Assembly (NCBI GenBank): GCA_031554725.1
Contig: JAVBUZ010000143.1
Location: 1 to 5,346, forward strand
DNA: 5,346 nt
Direction of reading: 5' to 3'
DNA from: JAVBUZ01 sp031554725
GTDB taxonomy: Bacteria > Bacillota > Clostridia > Lachnospirales > Lachnospiraceae
Part shown: positions 1 to 5,346 of the stretch, piece by piece
Layout of the letters: each line of letters opens with the position of its first letter
How positions within the stretch are numbered: position 1 is the stretch's first letter
Translations under genes and position numbers: made by a program
The notes under the pieces: model-generated
Told to the model about the DNA's origin: nothing
The model's database searches: none
Seen by the model: the letters and a program-made list of their open reading frames with translations, nothing else

Positions 1-71
1 AAGTTGTTGGTGATAGCATCCGTAAGTTATACAGCTGGAACAACGAAGAAGACAAATTTATCAATAACTAA
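1..71 (+). CDS. C-terminal end of an unidentified protein (5' truncated by window)
   Basis: Reading from base 3 gives 22 sense codons ending in TAA at 69-71. The tail is polar and charged (VVGDSIRKLYSW, then NNEEDKFINN), as expected of a soluble protein C-terminus. Frame 1 is also open to a later stop (73-75) but gives a Thr/Ser-rich, less protein-like peptide. Frame 3 is preferred because its composition looks coding and because a terminator follows directly at 87-120. Too little is visible to assign a family or function. The terminator indicates that this gene ends its own transcription unit and is not in an operon with the ABC transporter. Confidence 0.6.
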   Translation, partial: VVGDSIRKLYSWNNEEDKFINN

Positions 72-86
72 TTAAATAAACCATTT

Positions 87-120
87 AATAAGGCAGATAT
101 TTATTATCTGTCTTATTTTT
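87..120 (+). terminator. Intrinsic terminator after the upstream partial gene
   Basis: A 13-bp stem is formed by AATAAGGCAGATA (87-99) and TATCTGTCTTATT (105-117), with one G-T wobble and a five-base loop (TTTAT). The 3' arm runs into a T-rich end (TTATTTTT, 113-120). It lies 16 bp after the stop codon at 71 and ends about 20 bp before the ABC transporter start. It therefore separates the two transcription units, although some read-through into the ABC gene is possible. Confidence 0.85.
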
Positions 121-141
121 ACGAAGGAATAGAGGTTTTTC

Positions 142-1947
142 ATGAAAGATTTTATGCACATGACGGCGCCAAAGAAACAGCTAGATACCGAAAGCTGGTT
201 TATTGAGTGCTATAAAAAGTATAAAGGACATCCCATCAAAATTTTACTTGCTCTCTACAAGGGAAATTATAATAAATTTATAATGGCAATTATTTGTTTT
301 TTTATTAAGCATAGCTGTGTATGGGTTCTTCCAATTGTAACAGCCAATATTATCAATGATGTAATGTCAAAGAATCCAAATACCAATAGAAATATTTTAT
401 ATTACTTTCTACTTATGGTGGTACTTATTGCTCTTAATGTACCGATGAATTACTTTTATACCTCCTATAAAAGTTTAGCAACAAGGTATGCAGAAACAGG
501 CCTTAGAAAAGCACTGATACGAAAGCTTCAGCAGCTTTCCATTTCCTTTCACGTAGCAACACAATCAGGACGTTTACAGTCTAAGATTATGCGTGATGTT
601 GAAGGTGTAGAAATGTTATCTACACAATTATTCTTAAGTAGCTTAAATATCATCCTTAATATTACGATAGCATTAGTAGTAACCGTATCAAAGAGTAAAA
701 TTGTATTTTTGTTTTTTCTATTCATCGCACCTCTTGCAGCAATAACCATGGTTTCCTTTAGAAACATCATGAAAAAGAGAAACAGTGAGTTTCGTAAAGA
801 GATGGAAGAAACTTCTGCTAGAGTCATGGAAATGGTTGAGCTGATTCCTGTAACTAGAGCCCATGCCTTAGAGGAAGAGGAAATAACAAAAATGAGTACG
901 CAGCTTTTCAATGTTGCAGAAAAAGGTTATAAATTAGATTTGATTCAAGCCTTATTTGGTTCTATTGGTTGGGCAGTGTTCCAAGTATTTCAGGTATTAT
1001 GTCTTGCCTTTACTGGATATCTTGCTTTAAAGGGAAATATCTTAGCAGGTGATATTACCTTGTATCAGAGCTACTTTGCAACCATTGTTAATCAGGTATC
1101 TGCCATAGTGACCCTTGTTCCGACCCTTGCAAAAGGTATTGAATCCGTAAATTCTATTGGAGAAGTTCTTTTATCGGATAATATAGAGCATAACGAAGAT
1201 AAAGAAAAAATCGATATGGTGCAAGGTGAGTTTGAGTTTGAGGATATTTGTTTTCATTACAGCAATAATATGAATAATGTTTTGAACCACTTTAACTTAA
1301 AAGTAAAGCAGGGTGAAACGATTGCACTTGTTGGTGAGTCTGGTGCTGGAAAATCAACTATTTTGAATCTGGTTATTGGTTTTAACCTTTCAAGTAGTGG
1401 ACGAGTTCTGCTAGATGGAAATGATTTGAGCCAAATAGATCTTCGTTCATATAGAAAATATCTAGCCGTGGTACCACAAACATCTATTTTATTTTCTGGT
1501 ACAATTCGCGACAACATCATATATGGAAGAGATGATGTTACTGAGGAAGAGCTAGGAAAGGTTATTAAAGCCGCGAACTTGGATGAGTTAATTGCCTCTT
1601 TGCCAGATGGATTAGACACAAAGGTGGGTGAGCATGGCGGTATGCTTTCAGGAGGTCAAAGACAACGTATTTCTATTGCAAGAGCACTTATCCGTGATCC
1701 GAAGGTAATTGTTTTAGATGAAGCAACCTCCGCTTTAGATAGTGTTTCAGAAAAACTAATACAGGAAGCACTACAAAATTTAACGGAGGGTAGAACAACC
1801 TTTATTGTTGCACATAGACTATCTACCATTCGTGATGCAGACAAGATTGCTGTTATTGCTAGTGGAAAATGTGTAGAATATGGAACCTTTGAAGAGTTAA
1901 TGGATTTAAAGGGTGAGTTTTATAAAATGAAAATGATTCAGAGTTAG
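142..1947 (+). CDS. ABC exporter half-transporter, fused permease and ATPase (MsbA/multidrug-type family)
   Basis: This 601-residue protein has the standard length and order of a type I ABC exporter half-transporter, which works as a dimer in the membrane to pump a substrate outward using ATP. An N-terminal cytoplasmic stretch (about 1-44) precedes about six membrane segments (near 46-66, 85-105, 161-181, 186-206, 271-294, 308-330). The ATPase domain spans about 366-600 and is intact: aromatic A-loop Y373, Walker A GESGAGKST (398-406), Q-loop Q446, signature LSGGQ (502-506), Walker B VIVLDE with catalytic E527, D-loop SALD (530-533), and switch H558. It should therefore hydrolyse ATP. The start at 142 has AGAGG at 131-135, six bases upstream. 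In-frame ATGs at codons 5 and 7 are less well placed. Terminators on both sides suggest it is transcribed alone, and the absence of an adjacent partner gene suggests a homodimer. The substrate cannot be read from sequence: drug, lipid or peptide are all possible. Confidence 0.95.
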   Translation: MKDFMHMTAPKKQLDTESWFIECYKKYKGHPIKILLALYKGNYNKFIMAIICFFIKHSCVWVLPIVTANIINDVMSKNPNTNRNILYYFLLMVVLIALNVPMNYFYTSYKSLATRYAETGLRKALIRKLQQLSISFHVATQSGRLQSKIMRDVEGVEMLSTQLFLSSLNIILNITIALVVTVSKSKIVFLFFLFIAPLAAITMVSFRNIMKKRNSEFRKEMEETSARVMEMVELIPVTRAHALEEEEITKMSTQLFNVAEKGYKLDLIQALFGSIGWAVFQVFQVLCLAFTGYLALKGNILAGDITLYQSYFATIVNQVSAIVTLVPTLAKGIESVNSIGEVLLSDNIEHNEDKEKIDMVQGEFEFEDICFHYSNNMNNVLNHFNLKVKQGETIALVGESGAGKSTILNLVIGFNLSSSGRVLLDGNDLSQIDLRSYRKYLAVVPQTSILFSGTIRDNIIYGRDDVTEEELGKVIKAANLDELIASLPDGLDTKVGEHGGMLSGGQRQRISIARALIRDPKVIVLDEATSALDSVSEKLIQEALQNLTEGRTTFIVAHRLSTIRDADKIAVIASGKCVEYGTFEELMDLKGEFYKMKMIQS

Positions 1948-1962
1948 TCTGTATTATTAAGA

Positions 1963-2001
1963 AAGCCAAAGAGTTTCTTTAGAAATTCTTTGGTTTTTTT
2001 T
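1963..2001 (+). terminator. Strong intrinsic terminator after the ABC transporter gene
   Basis: CCAAAGAGTTTCT (1966-1978) pairs with AGAAATTCTTTGG (1981-1993) over 13 positions, with one G-T wobble. The apex is very tight (TT), so the innermost pairs probably open to make a four-base or larger loop. The stem is followed directly by a run of eight T (1994-2001), the classical signature of Rho-independent termination. It begins 15 bp after the ABC stop codon and separates that gene from the dedA-led cluster. Confidence 0.93.
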
Positions 2002-2005
2002 GTAT

Positions 2006-2032
2006 TTGGATTTTAAAAATTAGAATTAAGAT
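2006..2032 (+). promoter_or_regulatory. Weak candidate promoter for the dedA-led operon
   Basis: A promoter is expected between the terminator ending at 2001 and the dedA start at 2065. The best sigma-A-like match I find is TTGGAT (2006-2011) with TAAGAT (2027-2032), 15 bp apart, in a very AT-rich stretch. Both boxes are imperfect (three of six and four of six consensus bases) and the spacing is short. The position is sensible but the match is weak. No operator or direct repeat for the cluster's own response regulator could be recognised. Confidence 0.22.
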
Positions 2033-2064
2033 AAGAGCATCAAAGAACAAAGCGAGGATGCGTT

Positions 2065-2574
2065 ATGAGTTTAACATTATTGGCAGAATATTTTTCGAAA
2101 TATGGAATGGTTGCTATTTTTATAATTGTACTACTGGAATATGCGAACTTACCAGGTTTCCCAGCTGGAATTATTTTACCTTTTGCTGGCATCATGGCAT
2201 CCAATGGAAAGGTTCCATTTATGATAGCCCTACTGGTAACCGTTATAGCAGGACTGATTGGAAGCTGGATTTTATATTTCCTTGGTTTAAAGGGGGGCGC
2301 GGTATTCCTAAAGGCATATACCAAGAAATTTCCGAAGCAAGAAGAAAAGATAAATTATTATGTAGATTGGATTCGTAGCAAAGGGTCTACAGGTGTTTTC
2401 GTAGCGAAACTCCTTCCAATGGTTAGAACAATTATTTCCATTCCAGCAGGTGTTGTTCAAATGAACTTTATGAAATATACCATTAGCTCTACACTAGGAA
2501 TCCTAGTATGGAATTTGGTATTTGTAGGAGCTGGATATATTTTTGGTGATGTTGCCTTAACAATATTTTCATAA
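2065..2574 (+). CDS. Short DedA-family (VTT/SNARE-associated) membrane protein
   Basis: A 169-residue hydrophobic protein with the DedA layout. Its N-terminal half-helix has E25 followed by a Pro/Gly-rich stretch (LPGFPAG, 29-35) and LPFAGIMAS (38-46). A Gly-rich helix follows (GLIGSWILYFLGLKGG, 63-78), then VAKLLPMVRT (113-122), then IPAG (126-129) and a last helix ending in GAGYIFG (155-161). DedA proteins sit in the cytoplasmic membrane, and several are implicated in returning undecaprenyl phosphate across it and in envelope stability. It is shorter than many family members (about 200-220 residues), ending soon after the GY..G motif. Two usually charged positions differ: G35 stands where an acidic residue often follows the Pro motif, and K115 stands six residues before R121 where Arg is usual. 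GAGGA at 2054-2058 is six bases before the ATG. The glycosyltransferase gene follows after 21 bp. Family is secure; the transported lipid is inferred. Confidence 0.9.
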   Translation: MSLTLLAEYFSKYGMVAIFIIVLLEYANLPGFPAGIILPFAGIMASNGKVPFMIALLVTVIAGLIGSWILYFLGLKGGAVFLKAYTKKFPKQEEKINYYVDWIRSKGSTGVFVAKLLPMVRTIISIPAGVVQMNFMKYTISSTLGILVWNLVFVGAGYIFGDVALTIFS

Positions 2575-2595
2575 GAGAAATGGGAGGTTACTTAA

Positions 2596-3828
2596 ATGAA
2601 AATTGCATTGATGACAAATAATTATAAGCCTTTTGTAGGCGGTGTTCCTATTAGTATCGAAAGGCTGGCAAATGGATTACGTGAACTAGGAAATGAAGTT
2701 ATAATTTTTGCCCCAACCTATAAAGAACAGGAGGAAGAAGATATTGTTTTTCGCTATCATTCCTTATTAGAAGGAATTGCTGGTGGTGTTGTAATTCCCT
2801 TTCCCTGGGACATCGAAATCGACAAGGCTTTTGAAAAGCAGCAATTTGATATTATACACGTTCATCATCCTATGCTTATAGGAAAAACAGCAGCTCGATT
2901 AGCGAAAAAGTATGGTATCCCCTTAGTTTTTACCTATCATACTCGTTATGAGCAATATGCCCACTATGTCCTACCAAAACCGCTCCTTAAAAATAAAGAA
3001 ATCGTATCACTTACAACAGATGTAACAGAAAAATATTTACATTCCTTCTTTAATAATTGCCAGCATGTATTTACTCCTACAGCAGGGCTACAATCTTATT
3101 TAATAAATGATTGTGCTTACAAAGGAAGTGTTTCTGTTTTACCTACTGGTTTAGAGGAAACAAGCTATTCCCAAACAAAGGATGAAATAGAAAGGATTAG
3201 AAAAAAATATACAAAAGATGATAGTCCTTTGTTTTGTACGGTTTCAAGAATGGCAAATGAAAAAAATGTCCGTTTTTTATTAAAGGGAATATCTTCTTTT
3301 AAAGAAAAGTACAAAAAACCTTTCAAGGTACTAATGATAGGAGAAGGGCCATGCAAAAAAGCTTTTGAAAAACAAGCAGAGGAGTTAGGTTTGTCCAATG
3401 AGGTTAGCTTTTTAGGTGGGATATCCAATAAAGAACTTTCTAATTATTATGGTGCCTCAAATGCGTTTCTCTTTGCGTCTAAAACAGAAACACAGGGAAT
3501 TGTAATTATTGAAGCATTTGCACAGGGCTTACCAGTTATTGCAGTTAGAGCGACTGGGGTATCAGATTTAGTAGTGAATCAAAAAAATGGTTTTTTGGTA
3601 TCAGAAGACATAAATGAGTTTTCGCAAGCGATACTTAATTATGTAGAAAACGACGAAAACAAGAAAACATTAAAACAAGAGGCACTACGAACGGCACATT
3701 TATATACCCAAGGAGAGGTTGCCCAAAGAGCTTTAAGCAAGTATAATGAAGTGATAGAAAACTATCATTCAAAACAAAATGAAAGCAAATGGGGGGCCAC
3801 AGAATGGAAAATCAGTACCATATCTTAG
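2596..3828 (+). CDS. GT4 (GT-B fold) glycosyltransferase, likely diacylglycerol or lipid glycosyltransferase
   Basis: A 410-residue protein of normal length for retaining GT4 enzymes, which transfer a sugar from a nucleotide-sugar at the inner membrane face. The acceptor-side domain begins with MKIALMTNNYKPFVGGV, including the GGV loop (15-17), and contains HVHHP (88-92) and an aromatic YHTRYEQYAHY stretch (114-124). That stretch resembles the equivalent part of bacterial monoglucosyldiacylglycerol synthases. The donor domain contains SRMANEKN (217-224; R218 and K223 in the usual diphosphate-binding positions), GEGP (249-252), and the EX7E motif with E298 and E306 (ETQGIVIIE). No signal peptide or membrane helix is seen, fitting a peripheral membrane enzyme. 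GGGAGG at 2582-2587 is eight bases before the ATG. The last residues are read through the ribosome binding site and start of the next gene, suggesting translational coupling. Acceptor and sugar are not proven: a PimB-like mannosyltransferase or another lipid or polysaccharide enzyme remains possible. Confidence 0.9.
   Translation: MKIALMTNNYKPFVGGVPISIERLANGLRELGNEVIIFAPTYKEQEEEDIVFRYHSLLEGIAGGVVIPFPWDIEIDKAFEKQQFDIIHVHHPMLIGKTAARLAKKYGIPLVFTYHTRYEQYAHYVLPKPLLKNKEIVSLTTDVTEKYLHSFFNNCQHVFTPTAGLQSYLINDCAYKGSVSVLPTGLEETSYSQTKDEIERIRKKYTKDDSPLFCTVSRMANEKNVRFLLKGISSFKEKYKKPFKVLMIGEGPCKKAFEKQAEELGLSNEVSFLGGISNKELSNYYGASNAFLFASKTETQGIVIIEAFAQGLPVIAVRATGVSDLVVNQKNGFLVSEDINEFSQAILNYVENDENKKTLKQEALRTAHLYTQGEVAQRALSKYNEVIENYHSKQNESKWGATEWKISTIS
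3791..3796 (+). promoter_or_regulatory. G6 ribosome binding site that decides the response regulator start
   Basis: GGGGGG lies seven bases before the ATG at 3804 and can pair with the 16S 3' end using G-U pairs. The alternative in-frame ATG at 3789 is preceded only by A-rich sequence without a Shine-Dalgarno match, and the G run would lie inside its coding region. This favours 3804 as the start. The site lies within the end of the glycosyltransferase gene. Confidence 0.6.
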
Positions 3829-4514
3829 TTGTAGAGGACGATAATGAAATTAGAGAGGGCATAAATATATATTTAAAGAATCAAGGCTACCTTGTTTTTC
3901 AAGCTGCCAACGGCGCTCAAGGCTTAACGGTTATTGAACAGGAAGAAATTCACCTTGCAATTGTTGATATTATGATGCCTGTAATGGATGGTGTTACCAT
4001 GCTAATGAAACTTCGTGAAATGGGAATGGAATTTCCAGTTATTATGCTTTCTGCAAAATCAGAAGAAGTAGATAAAATAATGGGACTTAATATGGGAGCT
4101 GATGATTATGTTACCAAACCATTTACAACCTTAGAACTATTAGCTAGAGTGAACTCGCATTTACGCAGATACTCAAAATACTTAAATATAACAAACGCCA
4201 CTGAATGCAACGATAGAATTTATACAATTGGTGGTTTGGAACTAAATGAAGATACCGTAGAGGTTTCCGTGGATGGAAGGGTGGTAAAAACAACTCCCAT
4301 GGAATTCAAGATTATACAGTTACTGATTAAAAATCCTAGCAGAGTTTTTAGTGCAGAGGAAATTTATGAACGTATTTGGAATGAAAAGGCAATTACTACG
4401 GATACAATCATGGTGCATATAAGAAATATTCGTGAAAAAATAGAAATTGATCCTAAAAACCCAAAATATTTAAAAGTGGTATGGGGCGTAGGTTATAAAA
4501 TTGATAAGCAATAA
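3804..4514 (+). CDS. OmpR/PhoB-family (VanR-like) DNA-binding response regulator
   Basis: A 236-residue two-component response regulator of the normal length. The receiver domain (about 5-120) has the acidic pocket E11/D12, phospho-acceptor D55 in AIVDIMMP, switch S83, and the invariant K105 in VTKP. The winged-helix DNA-binding domain (about 135-234) includes TTPMEFKIIQLL, the RVFSAEEIYERIW helix, the recognition-helix region TIMVHIRNIREKIE, and the C-terminal wing VVWGVGYKI. All phosphotransfer residues are present, so it should be activated by a histidine kinase and bind promoter DNA as a dimer. I chose ATG 3804 over ATG 3789 (which would add five residues) because of the G-rich ribosome binding site and because MENQYHILVVEDD is a typical N-terminus. 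It overlaps the glycosyltransferase gene by 25 bp and is followed after 36 bp by the membrane sensor gene. Likely targets include its own operon, but no binding repeats were recognised. Confidence 0.95.
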   Translation: MENQYHILVVEDDNEIREGINIYLKNQGYLVFQAANGAQGLTVIEQEEIHLAIVDIMMPVMDGVTMLMKLREMGMEFPVIMLSAKSEEVDKIMGLNMGADDYVTKPFTTLELLARVNSHLRRYSKYLNITNATECNDRIYTIGGLELNEDTVEVSVDGRVVKTTPMEFKIIQLLIKNPSRVFSAEEIYERIWNEKAITTDTIMVHIRNIREKIEIDPKNPKYLKVVWGVGYKIDKQ

Positions 4515-4521
4515 ACCTAGG

Positions 4522-4541
4522 CTTTCTATGCACTTAGAAAG
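4522..4541 (+). other. Intergenic hairpin between response regulator and sensor genes
   Basis: A perfect 7-bp inverted repeat, CTTTCTA (4522-4528) and TAGAAAG (4535-4541), encloses the six-base loop TGCACT. There is no T run after it, so it is not a terminator. Its 3' arm ends at the first base of the weak GAG ribosome binding site (4541-4543) of the next gene. It could therefore tune translation of the sensor or act as a processing or stability element. Chance occurrence is possible at this stem length. Confidence 0.4.
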
Positions 4542-4550
4542 AGTGATAGA

Positions 4551-5346
4551 ATGAATGAAAATGAAATGAAGAAACCGAAAAATCAGTTTTATAAGCTTGT
4601 AATAGTGAGTGTACTTGTTTCCCTTATTTTTACTGTTGTTTATATGTGCATGTATCCTATGTTTTATAGACGTGCACAAAATTCAGCAGATACTTTTTAT
4701 GAAGATAGTGTTCGTTTAAATTACCTAGTACAAAGTAATTATATTTTGTATAGGGATTTATATCAAAAAGAAAGCGGCAAAAACGTAAGTTATGCGGATT
4801 TATATCTAGATACTGAAAACTCAGATATGGATATAGAAAATGCCCTGGAAACCTTAAAGGCTTCAACAAATGCGACTTTTGAAGATATTGCAAATAGTCC
4901 GTTTGCTTATGTGGAAAGAAACTATGAGTTCTATATAGAAAACCTGAAAACAGGCGCTTCTATTTCAAATTCAAGTACCTTAGCAGGGCGAAACATAGAT
5001 TATAGTTTTTATGTATCCATGGAATATGATGCAAATGGGAATATGACTATCAGCGATATATATAGTAAAAATACGGATACAGTTTTTAAGAACCTAAGCA
5101 ACCTAACAAGAAACAAGTCCCTTGTAATAAATAACATGTATGATGAAGAAATTTCATTTTTTTCACCTGTAAACTGTAGAATTATCTATGGATTATCTCA
5201 AAGTCAGCTTATGAATTTTGAAGGCAGCTTTTCCTATGGTAATTTATATAGTTCAGGAGTGATAGATGTTCATGTATTTCTTTTAGGACTAATTGTTTTA
5301 GTAGCATTTCTTTTGCCATTAAAAAAATATGTAAATGGAAGCTTCC
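4551..5346 (+). CDS. Membrane sensor protein, probable histidine kinase (N-terminal part; truncated by window end)
   Basis: An uninterrupted frame of 265 codons runs from ATG 4551 to the window edge with no stop. After a short basic cytoplasmic N-terminus (MNENEMKKPKNQ) there is one membrane helix (about 15-34), then a polar, Tyr- and Asn-rich extracytoplasmic region of about 205 residues (35-239). A second hydrophobic helix (about 240-257) follows, then the start of a basic cytoplasmic segment (LKKYVNGS). This two-helix sensor architecture, directly behind a response regulator, is what a cognate sensor histidine kinase should look like. The HAMP, HisKA and ATPase parts would lie beyond the window and are not seen, so the kinase call rests on context. 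The extracytoplasmic region matches no sensor fold I recognise and contains a single Cys (about 209). The start has only a weak GAG (4541-4543) seven bases upstream, partly next to a hairpin; ATG 4566 in the same frame is an alternative. Confidence 0.82.
   Translation, partial: MNENEMKKPKNQFYKLVIVSVLVSLIFTVVYMCMYPMFYRRAQNSADTFYEDSVRLNYLVQSNYILYRDLYQKESGKNVSYADLYLDTENSDMDIENALETLKASTNATFEDIANSPFAYVERNYEFYIENLKTGASISNSSTLAGRNIDYSFYVSMEYDANGNMTISDIYSKNTDTVFKNLSNLTRNKSLVINNMYDEEISFFSPVNCRIIYGLSQSQLMNFEGSFSYGNLYSSGVIDVHVFLLGLIVLVAFLLPLKKYVNGSF

Noticed and set aside
102..107. TATTAT as a -10 box for the ABC transporter
   Set aside because: It lies in the loop and 3' arm of the terminator stem, and no -35-like sequence occurs 16-18 bp upstream. 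No convincing promoter for the ABC gene could be named.
549..911. Open frame on the minus strand inside the ABC transporter
   Set aside because: It is antisense to a clearly functional membrane domain, shows no family resemblance and has low-complexity hydrophobic/Ser composition. The same applies to the minus-strand frames at 1257-1619 and 1656-1844.
2040..2324. Minus-strand frame opposite dedA
   Set aside because: It is a shadow of the DedA coding frame, with no ribosome binding site or recognisable motif.
2058..2378. Plus-strand 106-codon frame overlapping dedA in another frame
   Set aside because: Its ATG sits within the dedA ribosome binding region, and the product is a Trp/Cys/Phe-rich shadow with no family features. 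DedA motifs are in the other frame, which has the correctly spaced GAGGA.
3165..3428. Minus-strand frame inside the glycosyltransferase gene
   Set aside because: It is antisense to conserved donor-domain motifs of the GT4 enzyme and has no independent support.
3789..3803. Upstream in-frame ATG as the response regulator start
   Set aside because: No Shine-Dalgarno precedes it, and the added residues MGGHR are encoded by the G-rich ribosome binding site of the better start at 3804.
4522..4541. Hairpin after the response regulator as a terminator
   Set aside because: The stem is only 7 bp, is AT-rich and has no T run after it. It leads straight into the sensor gene, which should be co-transcribed.
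4470..4893. Two overlapping minus-strand frames (4470-4679 and 4657-4893)
   Set aside because: They are antisense to the end of the regulator and the start of the sensor gene. The plus-strand sensor frame is open for 265 codons with membrane helices in the expected places.
1..5346. Defence system, toxin-antitoxin, mobile element, CRISPR or riboswitch
   Set aside because: I saw no repeat arrays, transposase or integrase motifs, or small gene pairs, and no leader structure longer than the short hairpins listed. The intergenic gaps are all under 120 bp.

Overview
The window is a piece of AT-rich, low-GC Gram-positive (Firmicutes) chromosome. The signs are strong Shine-Dalgarno sequences (GGGAGG, GAGGA), short stem-loops followed by T runs, dense same-strand gene packing and clostridial-type proteins. 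The style of the response regulator C-terminus (VVWGVGYKI) and the sensor kinase layout suggest a Clostridia/Lachnospiraceae-type bacterium. That placement is inference, not proof. All real genes are on the + strand.

Layout: (1) the last codons of an unidentified gene (to 71), closed by an intrinsic terminator (87-120). (2) A complete, apparently single-gene transcription unit for an exporter-type ABC half-transporter with fused membrane and ATPase domains (142-1947), closed by a second strong terminator (1963-2001). (3) A four-gene cluster that runs off the window: a short DedA-family membrane protein (2065-2574), a GT4 glycosyltransferase resembling diacylglycerol glucosyltransferases (2596-3828), an OmpR/VanR-type response regulator (3804-4514), and the N-terminal part of a membrane sensor, almost certainly the partner histidine kinase (4551 to the window end).

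The last four genes are spaced 21 bp apart, overlapping by 25 bp, and 36 bp apart, so they are probably one operon. DedA proteins are linked to lipid-carrier (undecaprenyl phosphate) recycling and envelope homeostasis, and GT4 enzymes of this type glycosylate membrane lipids. A plausible reading is a self-contained envelope module: a sensor/regulator pair genetically coupled to a lipid-handling membrane protein and a glycolipid-making enzyme. The ABC exporter next door may or may not belong to the same response.

No RNA genes, mobile elements, CRISPR arrays or clear direct repeats were seen. The gene-free gaps (72-141, 1948-2064, 2575-2595, 4515-4550) are all short and hold terminators, ribosome binding sites and one hairpin. 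The families are all known. What is unusual is the gene combination, the atypical DedA protein and the unassigned sensor domain.
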